A stretch of 64,000 nt of DNA from Pseudomonas salomonii (GTDB lineage Bacteria > Pseudomonadota > Gammaproteobacteria > Pseudomonadales > Pseudomonadaceae), in the NCBI RefSeq assembly GCF_900107155.1, contig NZ_FNOX01000004.1:186001-250000 (forward strand), read 5' to 3'. Positions 10,150-18,935 of the stretch are shown in pieces. Position 1 is the first letter of the stretch, and the number at the start of each line of letters is the position of its first letter. The notes beneath the pieces are model-generated. The model did no database searches. It was not told where the DNA came from and was given only the letters and a program-made list of their open reading frames with translations. The position numbers were made by a program, and so were the translations under genes.

Positions 10150-10256
10150 GATCGTTCCCACGCTCTGCGTGGGAATGCATCCCGGGACGCTCCGCGTCCC
10201 AAGAGCGGACGCAGAGCGTCCCTGGCGGCATTCCCACGCGGAGCATGGGAATGATC
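10150..10256. repeat. 107-bp palindromic intergenic repeat, family A, copy 3
   Basis: Full-length copy with GATC at both ends, hairpins TTCCCACGC/GCGTGGGAA, GGGACGC/GCGTCCC and a right arm with one substitution (GCATGGGAATGATC). It fills the space between rsmE (3' end at 10274) and the chemoreceptor start, where no other gene is seen. Confidence 0.88.
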
Positions 10257-10273
10257 GGGGGCTGTAGGTCGTG

Positions 10274-10981
10274 TCAGAACAACCGAGCGAGCAGGGCGGT
10301 CACGGCGGTTTCTACGCGCAGGATGCGTGTACCCAGTTGCACCGGTTGCAAGCCGGCCTTGGCCAACAGCTCCACTTCATAGGGAATCCAGCCGCCTTCG
10401 GGGCCAATGGCCAGGGTCACCGGCTCATCCAGCCCGCGTGGGCACGCCGGGTAATCGCCGGGATGGCCGATCAGGCCCAGAGTCCCAGCGGTCATGGCCG
10501 GCAGGCGGTCTTCGACGAACGGCTTGAAGCGTTTTTCGATAATGATCTCGGGCAGCACCGTGTCCCGCGCCTGCTCCAGGCCGAGGATCAATTGTTCGCG
10601 CACCGCCTCAGGCTCCAGAAACGGGGTTTGCCAAAAGCTCTTTTCCACTCGGTAACTGTTGACCAGCACCACCTTCGGCACGCCCATCGCCGCCACGGTT
10701 TGCAGCACCCGGCGCAGCATCTTCGGACGCGGCAGGGCCAGCAGCAGGGTCAGCGGCAGTTTGGTCGGTGGTGGCTGGTCGAAGCTCACTTGCAGCTCGG
10801 CTTCACCGGTTTGCAGGCGCAGCAGTTGCGCATTGCCCATCAGCCCGCCAATACGGCCGACCCGCAGGTTGTCGCCCACCACTGCGCGGTGGACTTCCTG
10901 CATATGCACCAGGCGCCGATCACGCAGGATCACCCGATCGGCCGCGATAAAGTCGGCCTCCTCAAGCAACAGCAGGTTCAC
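10274..10981 (-). CDS. rsmE: 16S rRNA (uracil-1498-N3)-methyltransferase
   Basis: 235 residues, SPOUT-class methyltransferase that modifies U1498 of 16S rRNA with S-adenosylmethionine in the cytoplasm. The N-terminal PUA-like part ([22 protein letters not shown]) is followed by the SPOUT knot with the diagnostic run [17 protein letters not shown] near residue 200 and [19 protein letters not shown] at the end. It starts with GTG, overlapping the tatC stop by four bases (GTGA), so it is the last gene of the tat operon and is translationally coupled to it. Confidence 0.95.
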   Translation of the reverse strand: MNLLLLEEADFIAADRVILRDRRLVHMQEVHRAVVGDNLRVGRIGGLMGNAQLLRLQTGEAELQVSFDQPPPTKLPLTLLLALPRPKMLRRVLQTVAAMGVPKVVLVNSYRVEKSFWQTPFLEPEAVREQLILGLEQARDTVLPEIIIEKRFKPFVEDRLPAMTAGTLGLIGHPGDYPACPRGLDEPVTLAIGPEGGWIPYEVELLAKAGLQPVQLGTRILRVETAVTALLARLF

Positions 10982-11769
10982 GGTTGCGTCGCTGGCGGCT
11001 GGTCGTCGTCGGCGGGTTGGTCATCCGGGTGATCGCCACGCTTGCTGATCAGGCTGCCGAACAGGATGCCGATCTCGAACAGCATCCACATCGGCACGGC
11101 CAGCAAGGTCTGCGAGAAAATGTCCGGCGGCGTAAGGATCATGCCCACCACGAAGCAGCCGATGATCACGTACGGGCGTACTTTTTTCAGGTATTTGACG
11201 TCGACCACGCCGATCCACACCAGCAACACCACGGCCACCGGAATTTCGAAGGCCACGCCAAAGGCGAAGAACAGCGTCATCACGAAGTCGAGGTAGCTGG
11301 TGATGTCGGTCATCATTTCCACGCCGGCCGGGGTGGCGGCGGCGAAGAACTTGAAGATCAGCGGGAACACCAGGAAATACGCGAAGGCCATGCCGGTGTA
11401 GAACAGCAGGATGCTCGACACCAGCAACGGTACCGCAATGCGCTTCTCATGCTTGTACAGGCCCGGCGCGATAAAGCCCCAGATCTGGTGCAGGATCACC
11501 GGGATCGCCAGGAACAGCGAAACCATCATGGTCAGCTTCAACGGCGTCAAAAACGGCGACGACACGTCGGTGGCGATCATTGTCGCGCCGGCCGGCAGGT
11601 ACTGGCGCAAGGGCGTGGAGACGAAGGTGTAGATCTGCTGGGTAAAGGCGAACAGCCCGGCAAAGATGATGAAGATGGCCGCTACGCAACGCAGCAGGCG
11701 GGTCCGCAGCTCGGTGAGGTGCGAGACCAGCGGCATATGCTGGTCGTTTTCCGGTTTATCAGCGCTCAT
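10978..11769 (-). CDS. tatC: Sec-independent protein translocase TatC
   Basis: 263 residues, polytopic core of the twin-arginine translocase that recognises RR signal peptides. It opens [18 protein letters not shown], the highly conserved N-terminal TatC signature, followed by six hydrophobic segments (for example [54 protein letters not shown] and [16 protein letters not shown]). The acidic and proline-rich tail ([19 protein letters not shown]) is variable in the family. It overlaps tatB by four bases (ATGA) and rsmE by four bases. Confidence 0.96.
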   Translation of the reverse strand: MSADKPENDQHMPLVSHLTELRTRLLRCVAAIFIIFAGLFAFTQQIYTFVSTPLRQYLPAGATMIATDVSSPFLTPLKLTMMVSLFLAIPVILHQIWGFIAPGLYKHEKRIAVPLLVSSILLFYTGMAFAYFLVFPLIFKFFAAATPAGVEMMTDITSYLDFVMTLFFAFGVAFEIPVAVVLLVWIGVVDVKYLKKVRPYVIIGCFVVGMILTPPDIFSQTLLAVPMWMLFEIGILFGSLISKRGDHPDDQPADDDQPPATQP

Positions 11770-12167
11770 GGGGCTCGCGGCGGCAATGTAGGGTCATGGG
11801 GAGCGGGCGACGCAAGGGGCGTCGGCGCTGGCTCAGTCGGGGCGGGCGCGGTTTGCGGTACTGCGGCGACCGGAGCAATGCTGTTTTCGGGCACAGGTTC
11901 GGCCGGTTTGGCGGGCTCCTGAACAGGCGACAGAATCTTGCGCGCCTCTTGCTCCAACGACAGGATATGTTCGTTGTGCAGCTGGCGGCGGATCTCGTCG
12001 GCGCCGATTTCCCGTTCAACTTCCTGTTTGATGGCGTTGAAACTGCGTTTCAGGCGCCCGATCCACAGGCCGGCCGTGCGTGCGGCACCGGGCAGGCGTT
12101 CCGGCCCCAGTACCAGCAAGGCCACGAGGCCGACGAGCAGCAGTTCAGAGAAGCTGATACCAAACAT
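11766..12167 (-). CDS. tatB: Sec-independent protein translocase TatB
   Basis: 133 residues. N-terminal membrane helix [20 protein letters not shown] is followed by the GPERLP turn and an amphipathic helix ([20 protein letters not shown]), the canonical TatB layout. The C-terminal half is Ala/Pro-rich and probably unstructured. TatB pairs with TatC to form the substrate receptor. It lies 10 bases downstream of tatA and overlaps tatC by four bases. Confidence 0.95.
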   Translation of the reverse strand: MFGISFSELLLVGLVALLVLGPERLPGAARTAGLWIGRLKRSFNAIKQEVEREIGADEIRRQLHNEHILSLEQEARKILSPVQEPAKPAEPVPENSIAPVAAVPQTAPAPTEPAPTPLASPAPHDPTLPPRAP

Positions 12168-12177
12168 TAGTCAGTGC

Positions 12178-12456
12178 TCACGAGTCTTTGCGGGTCGGCT
12201 CTTGGACTTTCTCAGCCTGCACGTCGAAGGTACGACGCTCGGTGATCGGCTGGGTGGCCTGCGGGTGAACGGGCTGCGCCGGCGGCACTGGGTTGGCCAT
12301 CGGGTCGGCCGGCTTTTCATCGTCGTTCATGGCTTTACGAAAGCCCTTGATCGACTCGCCCACGTCAGTGCCCAGGTTCTTGAGTTTCTTGGTGCCGAAC
12401 ACCAGTACCACGACCACCAGAATGACGATCCAGTGTTTCCAGTCAAAAATGCCCAT
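12178..12456 (-). CDS. tatA: Sec-independent protein translocase TatA
   Basis: 92 residues. [20 protein letters not shown] is the TatA membrane helix, followed by the [10 protein letters not shown] hinge and an amphipathic helix ([18 protein letters not shown]), then a polar tail. TatA oligomerises to form the transport passage for folded proteins. First of the tatABC genes, 25 bases after hisE, so it is probably co-transcribed with the histidine genes upstream. Confidence 0.95.
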   Translation of the reverse strand: MGIFDWKHWIVILVVVVLVFGTKKLKNLGTDVGESIKGFRKAMNDDEKPADPMANPVPPAQPVHPQATQPITERRTFDVQAEKVQEPTRKDS

Positions 12457-12481
12457 GCTGCAATTCCTCTGTAAAAGTTAT

Positions 12482-12814
12482 TCAGGCGGACGGGCGCGAG
12501 GCCTTTTCGGCGTGCCCGGACAGGCCGAAGCGACGGTCCAGTTCATCCAACACGGCCTGTGGGTGCTGCCCCAGTTGGGCGAGCATGACCAGGCTATGGA
12601 ACCACAAGTCTGCGGTCTCGTAGATTACATCGCTGTAATCACCGCTGATTTGCGCATCTTTGGCGGCAATAATCGTCTCGATGGACTCTTCGCCAAGTTT
12701 TTCCAGAATCTTGTTCAAGCCCTTGTGGTACAGGCTGGCGACATAGGAGCTGTCGGCATCCGCGCCTTTGCGGTCTTCCAGCACCTGGGCCACACGGTTG
12801 AGGGTATCGCTCAT
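12482..12814 (-). CDS. hisE: Phosphoribosyl-ATP pyrophosphatase
   Basis: 110 residues, MazG-like all-helical enzyme for the second step of histidine synthesis (PR-ATP to PR-AMP). The ATG at 12814 ([16 protein letters not shown]) lies two bases after the hisI stop; the frame stays open further upstream but only through hisI. Family motifs are [21 protein letters not shown] and [14 protein letters not shown], which include the acidic metal-binding residues. hisI and hisE are separate genes here, as in other pseudomonads, not the fused hisIE of enterobacteria. Confidence 0.95.
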   Translation of the reverse strand: MSDTLNRVAQVLEDRKGADADSSYVASLYHKGLNKILEKLGEESIETIIAAKDAQISGDYSDVIYETADLWFHSLVMLAQLGQHPQAVLDELDRRFGLSGHAEKASRPSA

Positions 12815-12816
12815 GT

Positions 12817-13209
12817 TCAGTGTCCTGCGGAGTAAATGGCGTGCGGGTCTTTGAGCACCGGTTCCACAACCTTCCACTCGCCGTTCTCGAACACGCGATA
12901 GAAGCAGCTGTGACGGCCGGTATGGCAGGCGATATCACCGATCTGCTCGACCTTCAGGATCACCACGTCGGCGTCACAGTCGATGCGCATCTCGTGCAGG
13001 GCCTGCACGTGCCCGGACTCTTCGCCCTTGCGCCACAGTTTGCCACGCGAACGTGACCAGTAAATGGCGCGCTGCTCAGTGGCGGTGAGGCTCAAGGCCT
13101 CGCGGTTCATCCAGGCCATCATCAATACGCGCCCGGTCTTGTAGTCCTGGGCAATGGCCGGCACCAGGCCGTCATTGTCCCACTTGATCTCGTCCAGCCA
13201 GTCTTTCAT
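12817..13209 (-). CDS. hisI: Phosphoribosyl-AMP cyclohydrolase
   Basis: 130 residues from the ATG at 13209 ([19 protein letters not shown]). It catalyses the third step of histidine synthesis. Signatures include [30 protein letters not shown] and the metal-binding DCDADVV and [11 protein letters not shown] motifs. It is immediately followed by hisE and begins 41 bases after ubiB, so the ubiquinone, histidine and tat genes appear to form one long transcription unit. The rest of the histidine pathway is elsewhere. Confidence 0.96.
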   Translation of the reverse strand: MKDWLDEIKWDNDGLVPAIAQDYKTGRVLMMAWMNREALSLTATEQRAIYWSRSRGKLWRKGEESGHVQALHEMRIDCDADVVILKVEQIGDIACHTGRHSCFYRVFENGEWKVVEPVLKDPHAIYSAGH

Positions 13210-13250
13210 GTTCGGCTCCGGCAATTTGCGACAGTGTATAACCGGATCGG

Positions 13251-14855
13251 CTATCGGCGCACGATCAGATAAACACCCACGGCGACCATGATGCCCGCCG
13301 GCCAATGGCCCAATTGGTTCAGCGGCCCGCCAATCGCCAGCATCACGCCGCCGACCAAGTGGGCGGCGCCCAGCAGGCGCAGGAACCAGTCGTCCTTGCG
13401 CCTGTGCCACGGCGGCGCAGGGTCCTTGGCGTGGGGCTGGGACATGCGCTCCAGCAGGTCGCGGGTCATGTTGGCCAGGTGCGGCAGTTGTTCCATCTGG
13501 CTGTGCAGGTTGCCCAACAGGGTTTTCGGGCTGACGCGCTCGCGCATCCAGCGTTCCAGAAAGGGTTGCGCGGTGTTCCACAGGTCCAGGTCCGGGTACA
13601 GCTGGCGGCCCAGACCTTCGATATTGAGCAAGGTTTTTTGCAGCAGCACCAGCTGTGGTTGCACTTCCATGTTGAAGCGCCGCGCGGTCTGGAACAGGCG
13701 CATCAGCACCTGGCCGAAGGAAATATCTTTTAACGGTTTTTCAAAGATCGGCTCGCACACGGTGCGGATCGCCGCTTCGAATTCGTTGAGCTTGGTTTCG
13801 GCCGGCACCCAACCCGAATCAATGTGCAATTGCGCCACGCGGCGGTAGTCACGTTTGAAGAAGGCGAACAGGTTACGCGCCAGGTAATCCTGGTCTTCCG
13901 GGGTCAGGCTGCCGACGATGCCGCAGTCGATCGCAATGTACTGCGGGCTCCACGGGTTGACGGTGCTGACGAAAATGTTGCCCGGGTGCATGTCGGCGTG
14001 GAAGAAACTGTCGCGGAACACCTGGGTGAAGAAGATCTCCACACCACGCTCGGCAAGCATCTTCATGTCGGTGCGCTGGTCGGCCAGGGTGGCGAGGTCG
14101 GTGACCTGCACGCCGTAGATGCGCTCCATCACCAGCACTTTGGGGCGGCACCAGTCCCAATACACTTGGGGCACATACAGCAGCGCTGAACCTTCGAAGT
14201 TGCGCTTGAGCTGGCTGGCGTTGGCCGCTTCACGCAGCAGGTCGAGTTCGTCGTAGATGGTTTTTTCGTAGTCGGCGACCACGTCCACCGGGTGCAGCAG
14301 GCGCGCATCGGCGGAGAAGCGTTCGGCGGCGCGGGCGAGGATAAACAGCCACGCCAGGTCCTGGCCGATGATCGGCTTGAGGCCGGGGCGAATCACCTTC
14401 ACCACCACTTCTTCGCCGGTCTTCAATTGTGCGGCGTGCACTTGGGCGACCGAGGCCGAGGCCAGCGGCTCGACGTCGAAACGGCTGAACACCTCGCTGA
14501 TCTTCTTGCCCAGCTGTTCTTCGATCAGCTTCATCGACTGTTGCGAGTCGAAGGGCGGCACGCGGTCCTGCAACAGCATCAGCTCGTCGGCAATGTCTTC
14601 GGGCAGCAGGTCGCGGCGCGTGGAGAGGATCTGCCCGAACTTGATAAAGATCGGCCCCAGGTCCTGCAACGCCAGGCGCAGGCGCGCGCCACGGCTCAAC
14701 GCCAGCGGTTTGCGCGGGAACCAGCGCCACGGCAACACATAACGCACGGCCAGCAAAAACCACGGCAACGGCAAGGCGAACAGCAGGTCATCGAGGCGGT
14801 AGCGGATTACGACGCGCTGGATACGAAACAAACGGCGGACGGCGAGCAGCTTCAT
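13251..14855 (-). CDS. ubiB: Ubiquinone biosynthesis accessory kinase-like protein UbiB
   Basis: 534 residues, ABC1/ADCK/UbiB atypical kinase-like family required for coenzyme Q synthesis. The KxGQ motif region ([17 protein letters not shown]) is followed by an [11 protein letters not shown] nucleotide-loop segment, the VVVKVIRPG lysine, ADMHPGNIF (catalytic-loop equivalent) and IAIDCGIVG (metal-binding Asp). The extreme C-terminus ([14 protein letters not shown]... [15 protein letters not shown]) forms two membrane helices typical of UbiB. Overlaps ubiJ by four bases. Confidence 0.95.
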   Translation of the reverse strand: MKLLAVRRLFRIQRVVIRYRLDDLLFALPLPWFLLAVRYVLPWRWFPRKPLALSRGARLRLALQDLGPIFIKFGQILSTRRDLLPEDIADELMLLQDRVPPFDSQQSMKLIEEQLGKKISEVFSRFDVEPLASASVAQVHAAQLKTGEEVVVKVIRPGLKPIIGQDLAWLFILARAAERFSADARLLHPVDVVADYEKTIYDELDLLREAANASQLKRNFEGSALLYVPQVYWDWCRPKVLVMERIYGVQVTDLATLADQRTDMKMLAERGVEIFFTQVFRDSFFHADMHPGNIFVSTVNPWSPQYIAIDCGIVGSLTPEDQDYLARNLFAFFKRDYRRVAQLHIDSGWVPAETKLNEFEAAIRTVCEPIFEKPLKDISFGQVLMRLFQTARRFNMEVQPQLVLLQKTLLNIEGLGRQLYPDLDLWNTAQPFLERWMRERVSPKTLLGNLHSQMEQLPHLANMTRDLLERMSQPHAKDPAPPWHRRKDDWFLRLLGAAHLVGGVMLAIGGPLNQLGHWPAGIMVAVGVYLIVRR

Positions 14856-15475
14856 GCGTTATCGCTTGGATCAAGGGAACGGCTCAGGCGCTCGAAGCGT
14901 GCCTCAAGGCGTTCCAGGTCGATTTTGGCCTTGTCGAGTTCGCGAAAGCGCGCTTGCGCTTCCCGATCTCCGACCAGGGTGCGCGATTCTTCGCTCAGGT
15001 ATTCGGCAAGGTTCTGGTTGAGGCTGGCGAACCCTTGCTGGTACCAGCGCGAGCGGCTGCGCAGGTGCCCGCTGATCAACTGGGTGGCCACCGGGCCGAT
15101 CCAGCGTGACAGCTCGTATTCCCAATCCAGTTCCAGGTCTTGCAGCACGGCGGCCAGGTCCATCAGTACCGCGCTGTCGCCTTCCAGCTTCACGTCGGGG
15201 CTGTGCAGGATCGCGGTCTTGTTGCGGCTCAGCGCCAGGTGCAACAGGCTCGAGGCGGGTGCGCGCAGGGTGCAGTCGGCCTCGGCGGCCCAATCGCCGG
15301 CGAGCAGCAGGCCTTCATCGCTGGGCAGGATATACAGCTGCAGGGCGGGGCTGGTGCAATCGACGGCAATAACCTTGCCGTTCAGGTGCGCAAGCCGCGC
15401 CAGGGCGGTGCTGTCCAGGCGCAGAACACGGTTGATGCCATGTTCGACGCTGGCGAGGAGGCCTGCGAACAGCAT
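14852..15475 (-). CDS. ubiJ: Ubiquinone biosynthesis accessory factor UbiJ
   Basis: 207 residues with an N-terminal SCP2 sterol-carrier-like lipid-binding domain ([21 protein letters not shown]... [22 protein letters not shown]) and a C-terminal coiled coil ([26 protein letters not shown]). UbiJ with UbiK helps assemble the soluble Ubi complex and handles the polyprenyl intermediates. It lies between ubiE and ubiB with end-to-end overlaps, the standard gammaproteobacterial order ubiE-ubiJ-ubiB. Confidence 0.93.
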   Translation of the reverse strand: MLFAGLLASVEHGINRVLRLDSTALARLAHLNGKVIAVDCTSPALQLYILPSDEGLLLAGDWAAEADCTLRAPASSLLHLALSRNKTAILHSPDVKLEGDSAVLMDLAAVLQDLELDWEYELSRWIGPVATQLISGHLRSRSRWYQQGFASLNQNLAEYLSEESRTLVGDREAQARFRELDKAKIDLERLEARFERLSRSLDPSDNA

Positions 15476-16245
15476 CAGGGCTTGATGCCGCGGTGCAGGG
15501 CGACGATACCCGAGGTCATGTTGTGGTAGGTCACGCGGTCGAAACCGGCCTCCACCATCATCGACTTCAGGGTTTCCTGGTCGGGGTGCATGCGGATCGA
15601 TTCGGCCAGGTAGCGATAGCTCTCGGCGTCATTGGTGATCAGCTTGCCCATCAACGGCATGAAGGCGAACGAGTAGGTGTCGTAGACCTTGGACATCAGC
15701 GCGTTGGTCGGCTTGGAGAACTCCAGCACCAACAGGCGGCCGCCCGGTTTGAGTACGCGCAGCATCGAGCGGATCGCGTCCTCTTTATGGGTCACGTTAC
15801 GCAGGCCGAAGGCGATGGTCACGCAGTCGAAATGGTTGTCCGGGAACGGCAGCTTTTCAGCGTCGGCCTGCACGAACTCGATATTGCCGGCCACGCCTTT
15901 ATCCAGCAGGCGATCACGGCCGACCTTGAGCATCGAACCGTTGATGTCTGCCAGCACGACCTGGCCGGTCGGGCCGACCAGCTTGGAGAACTTGGCCGCC
16001 AGATCGCCGGTGCCGCCGGCGATGTCGAGAACGCGGTTGCCGGTGCGTACACCCGACAACTCGATGGTGAAGCGCTTCCACAGGCGGTGCATGCCGCCCG
16101 AGAGCACGTCGTTCATCAGGTCGTACTTGGCCGCAACGGAGTGGAACACCTCAGCGACTTTTTCCGCTTTCTGGCTTTCCGGAACGTTCTTGAAGCCGAA
16201 GTGAGTGGTGGGTTCGGCATCGCTGCCTTTGCGCTGATCAGTCAT
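15475..16245 (-). CDS. ubiE: Demethylmenaquinone/2-octaprenyl-6-methoxy-benzoquinol methyltransferase
   Basis: 256 residues from the ATG at 16245 ([18 protein letters not shown]). S-adenosylmethionine-dependent C-methyltransferase of ubiquinone (and menaquinone) synthesis. Signatures are [25 protein letters not shown], motif [35 protein letters not shown] and [12 protein letters not shown]. The longer open frame upstream has no supporting homology. It shares one base with the ubiJ start and is the first gene of the long minus-strand run that ends with rsmE. Confidence 0.97.
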   Translation of the reverse strand: MTDQRKGSDAEPTTHFGFKNVPESQKAEKVAEVFHSVAAKYDLMNDVLSGGMHRLWKRFTIELSGVRTGNRVLDIAGGTGDLAAKFSKLVGPTGQVVLADINGSMLKVGRDRLLDKGVAGNIEFVQADAEKLPFPDNHFDCVTIAFGLRNVTHKEDAIRSMLRVLKPGGRLLVLEFSKPTNALMSKVYDTYSFAFMPLMGKLITNDAESYRYLAESIRMHPDQETLKSMMVEAGFDRVTYHNMTSGIVALHRGIKP

Positions 16246-16390
16246 ATCGCTGTCACCAAAAGAGAATGCGGGACATGATAATCCCCACCGCCTGCTTTGT
16301 CTTGGCAAGGCTGAAGGTAAGATAGGTGTTCATCGAGACCTTTTGCCGCATGGCAGGTGTTCTGAGTCGATATAAAGAGGAGTCATTGCA

Positions 16391-16666
16391 ATGGCCCGTA
16401 TTACCGTTGAGCGTGCACATTCCCTGGGTAAAGAAGGCGCACGCGCGAAGGCCGAGAAGTTGGCGCACAAACTCAAGGAGCAATATGGCCTTGAGTCATC
16501 GTGGTCGGGCGATAGCCTGAACCTCAAGCGTTCCGGGGTTAAAGGCACGGTGTTAGTCGCCGATGAATCGCTGCGCATTGACGTTGAATTGGGCCTGTTG
16601 ATGTCGGCCATGAGTGGCACCATCAAGTCTGAAATCGAGAAAGCCCTGGATAAGGCGCTGGCTTGA
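16391..16666 (+). CDS. Polyhydroxyalkanoic acid system family protein (small granule-region protein)
   Basis: 91 residues, beginning MARITVERAHSLGKEGARAK with GAGGAG about 11 bases ahead of the ATG. Matches in size, composition and location the small PHA_gran_rgn family found beside phaI/phaF in pseudomonads: a helical, basic N-terminal part (AEKLAHKLKEQYGL) followed by a short beta-rich region (VKGTVLVADESLRIDVELG) and an amphipathic end (IKSEIEKALDKAL). The biochemical role is not established to my knowledge. It is divergent from ubiE and 105 bases upstream of phaI. Confidence 0.8.
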   Translation: MARITVERAHSLGKEGARAKAEKLAHKLKEQYGLESSWSGDSLNLKRSGVKGTVLVADESLRIDVELGLLMSAMSGTIKSEIEKALDKALA

Positions 16667-16771
16667 TCGATGTGTTCTTAGGGTGCCGATTCTAATTTTC
16701 CAGCCTACTTTGTGCCCAAGCCCTCAACTCCTGCGGGCCGTTCCTCGACCCTGATCTGCGTGAGGTGCACC

Positions 16772-17194
16772 ATGGCCAAAGTTATTTTGAAGAAAAAAAT
16801 CGACCTTCAGTCCACTGCCCTGAGTGACGTTAAAAGCTACGCCCGCAAGATCTGGCTGGCAGGACTTGGCGCCTATGCCAAGGTCGGCAGCGAAGGCAGC
16901 GAGTACTTCAAAGAGCTGGTTAAGACCGGTCAACATGTTGAAAGTAAAGGCAAAAAAGTTGTGGTTGAACAACTTGATGCCGCCAACAGTCAGATTGACC
17001 AAGTAAAGAGTAATGTCTCCAGCGTCAGAGGTGTGGTTGAAGTTCAACTGGATAAAGTTGAAAAAGCTTTTGACACGCGTGTTGCAAGTGCCTTGAATCG
17101 AATCGGCATTGCGTCTAAACATGACGTGGAGACACTCTCTGCTAAGCTCGAAGAGCTGACGACATTGCTAGAACGTGTCGCGCGTAAACACTAA
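16772..17194 (+). CDS. phaI: Phasin PhaI
   Basis: 140 residues from the ATG at 16772, which has GAGGTG upstream; an open extension back to 16712 lacks phasin similarity. A granule-surface protein that coats polyhydroxyalkanoate inclusions. The phasin helix SYARKIWLAGLGAYAKVGSEGSEYFKELVKTG closely matches the first part of PhaF, and the rest is a predicted long coiled coil (QIDQVKSNVSSVRGVVEVQLDKVEKAF, then KLEELTTLLERVARKH). phaF begins 12 bases later with its own Shine-Dalgarno, so the two form an operon. Confidence 0.92.
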   Translation: MAKVILKKKIDLQSTALSDVKSYARKIWLAGLGAYAKVGSEGSEYFKELVKTGQHVESKGKKVVVEQLDAANSQIDQVKSNVSSVRGVVEVQLDKVEKAFDTRVASALNRIGIASKHDVETLSAKLEELTTLLERVARKH

Positions 17195-17206
17195 GGAGAC
17201 ATCGGG

Positions 17207-18178
17207 ATGGCTGTTAAAAAGACTACTCAGAAAGAAGGCAGCTCGTGGATCGGGGAGGTTGAAAAATATTCCCGTAAGATCTGGCTTGCTGGTTTAGGCG
17301 TGTACTCGAAGGTTAGCAGTGACGGCGGCAAATACTTCGAGACATTGGTCAAGGACGGCGAAAAGGCCGAGAAGTTGACCAAGACCACGGTTGGTAAAAA
17401 AGTTGAAGCGGCCAAGGCTTCTGCCGGCTCCGCCAAGTCGAGCATTTCTGACACCTGGGGCAAGTTGGAAGAAACTTTCGACAAGCGTCTCAACAGTGCC
17501 ATTTCGCGACTGGGCGTGCCCAGCAAAGCGGAACTGAAGACGCTGCACAGCAAGGTCGATACCCTCACCAGGCAAATCGAAAAACTCACCGGCGCTAAAG
17601 TGGCTCCAGCCAAAACCGCCGCCGCTAAACCGGCTGCCAAGCCTGCGGCTAAAACGGCGGCGGCTAAACCGGCTGCTAAAACCGCTGCCAAGCCTTTGGT
17701 AAAAGCGGCGGCCAAGCCCGCTGCGAAACCTGCGGCCAAGGCCCCGGCTAAAGCTGCGGCAAAACCGGCTGCAAAAACTGCGGCTGCCAAACCGGCCGCC
17801 AAGCCTGCAGCAAAACCCGTGGCCGCTAAAGCCGCTGCCAAGCCTGCGGCTAAGCCAGCGGCCAAAGCGGCAGCGAAACCAGCGGCCAAGCCTGCGGCTA
17901 AAACCGCTGCTGCGAAACCTGCTGCCAAGCCAGCCGCTAAAGCTGCTGCCAAGCCTGCTGCAGCAAAACCAGTGGCTGCCAAGCCTGCGGCAAAACCTGC
18001 CGCCGCGAAGAAGCCAGCAGCTGCCAAGAAGCCTGCAGCGTCCAAGCCTGCTGTTGCGGCCAAGCCTGCAACCCCAGCGCCAACCGCGTCGACAGCCAAT
18101 TCGGTGTCCGCGCCGACCCATGCTGCTACCGCCCCGACTGCAACGCCGGTAACTCCGACGCCATCCAGTCAGTCCTGA
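17207..18178 (+). CDS. phaF: Phasin PhaF with histone-like tail
   Basis: 323 residues, ATG preceded by AAGGAG. Residues 1-about 140 are a phasin domain like PhaI, with a coiled coil ending KTLHSKVDTLTRQIEKLTGAK. Residues about 145-295 are an Ala/Lys/Pro tail of repeated AAKPAAK-type units resembling eukaryotic histone H1 and the bacterial AlgP family. Published work on P. putida PhaF shows this tail binds DNA non-specifically and couples granules to the nucleoid so they segregate at division; that role is inferred here from similarity. The DNA coding for the tail is strongly repetitive and could vary in length between strains. A strong terminator follows 14 bases after the stop. Confidence 0.95.
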   Translation: MAVKKTTQKEGSSWIGEVEKYSRKIWLAGLGVYSKVSSDGGKYFETLVKDGEKAEKLTKTTVGKKVEAAKASAGSAKSSISDTWGKLEETFDKRLNSAISRLGVPSKAELKTLHSKVDTLTRQIEKLTGAKVAPAKTAAAKPAAKPAAKTAAAKPAAKTAAKPLVKAAAKPAAKPAAKAPAKAAAKPAAKTAAAKPAAKPAAKPVAAKAAAKPAAKPAAKAAAKPAAKPAAKTAAAKPAAKPAAKAAAKPAAAKPVAAKPAAKPAAAKKPAAAKKPAASKPAVAAKPATPAPTASTANSVSAPTHAATAPTATPVTPTPSSQS

Positions 18179-18192
18179 TTTCTTCAGGGCAC

Positions 18193-18231
18193 AAAAAACG
18201 CCCGGCCTGTGAAGGTCGGGCGTTTTTTTTT
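18193..18231. terminator. Bidirectional terminator between phaF and phaD
   Basis: AAAAAACGCCCGGCC, loop TGTGAA, GGTCGGGCG then eight or more T. The stem has one G-T wobble; A-run and T-run on the two sides make it usable from both strands. It lies between the converging phaIF and phaC1ZC2D units. Confidence 0.9.
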
Positions 18232-18260
18232 GCACTCTCTCAAGAACACTTAAGGCCAAA

Positions 18261-18284
18261 TGTGGGAGCGGGCTTGCTCCCACA
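18261..18284. repeat. Single REP palindrome (GTGGGAGC family)
   Basis: TGTGGGAGCGGG with its inverse CTCCCACA forms a hairpin flanked by AAA and TTTTTA. It belongs to the REP family listed elsewhere in this window and lies three bases from the phaD stop, where it may also act as a terminator for the phaC1ZC2D unit. Confidence 0.75.
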
Positions 18285-18287
18285 TTT

Positions 18288-18908
18288 TTAATCCGCGTCA
18301 TCCAGGTATTTGAGCGCAAACCGCTCAGTCGCCTGCCGCGCCGGCAATAGCAGGTGCGGCGCCACCAGCATCATGACCTGGTACACCACCACCCGCACCT
18401 CGCCCTCACGGTCGAGAATCCGCTGGTAGTCCAGGGAAAACAGCAGGGTCATGGTGATCTGTTCCACCAATTGCCCCAATGCCTGGGTGTCACTGACCAA
18501 CTGCCCCGCTGCCTTCAAGCGCGCAAGCAGTGAAGCCAGGGTGCGCTTGAGCGCCGTGAGCAAGTTGCGAATGCCCTTGGCCAGCTTGGGCAGGCGCCCG
18601 GCCAGGTTCGACAGGTCCTGGAACAGGAACCGGTAATGGGCCATGCGCTCGATGATCAGGTGCAGGAACAGCCAGTAATCTTCGGGTTTGAGTTGCGCAT
18701 CCGCCGGCGGGTCGAGCAGGGGCGCCAGTTCATTCTGGAAACGCTCGAACAACCCGAGCACCAACGGCTCCTTTCCATGGAAGTGGTAGTAGAGGTTGCC
18801 GGGGCTGATCCCCATTTCATTCGCCACCTCCATGGTCGACACGTTCGGTTCGCCCTTGTGGTTGAACAACTGCAGGGCACATTCAAGGATACGGTCGCGG
18901 GTCTTCAT
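18288..18908 (-). CDS. phaD: TetR-family regulator PhaD
   Basis: 206 residues. The N-terminal helix-turn-helix reads ILECALQLFNHKGEPNVSTMEVANEMGISPGNLYYHFHGKEPL, a clear TetR DNA-binding region; the C-terminal ligand domain is all-helical. In P. putida PhaD activates the phaC1 and phaI promoters in response to a fatty-acid CoA intermediate, an established role transferred here by context. Last gene of phaC1-phaZ-phaC2-phaD, 27 bases after phaC2. Confidence 0.93.
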   Translation of the reverse strand: MKTRDRILECALQLFNHKGEPNVSTMEVANEMGISPGNLYYHFHGKEPLVLGLFERFQNELAPLLDPPADAQLKPEDYWLFLHLIIERMAHYRFLFQDLSNLAGRLPKLAKGIRNLLTALKRTLASLLARLKAAGQLVSDTQALGQLVEQITMTLLFSLDYQRILDREGEVRVVVYQVMMLVAPHLLLPARQATERFALKYLDDAD

Positions 18909-18935
18909 CCAGTCTTCTTAATCTGATCGTTGAGC

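Noticed and set aside
12482..13581. Longer forms of HisE and HisI suggested by open frames extending upstream.
   Set aside because: The extensions overlap hisI and ubiB coding sequence, lack family similarity, and the internal ATGs give family-normal lengths of 110 and 130.
16712..16771. A 20-residue N-terminal extension of PhaI.
   Set aside because: The extension is not phasin-like, and the ATG at 16772 has a proper Shine-Dalgarno.
17227..18099. Long minus-strand frame of Ala/Gly/Leu-rich, membrane-like repeats over phaF.
   Set aside because: It is the reverse complement of the AAKPAAK-coding repeat; apparent hydrophobicity arises from the complement of Lys/Pro codons.
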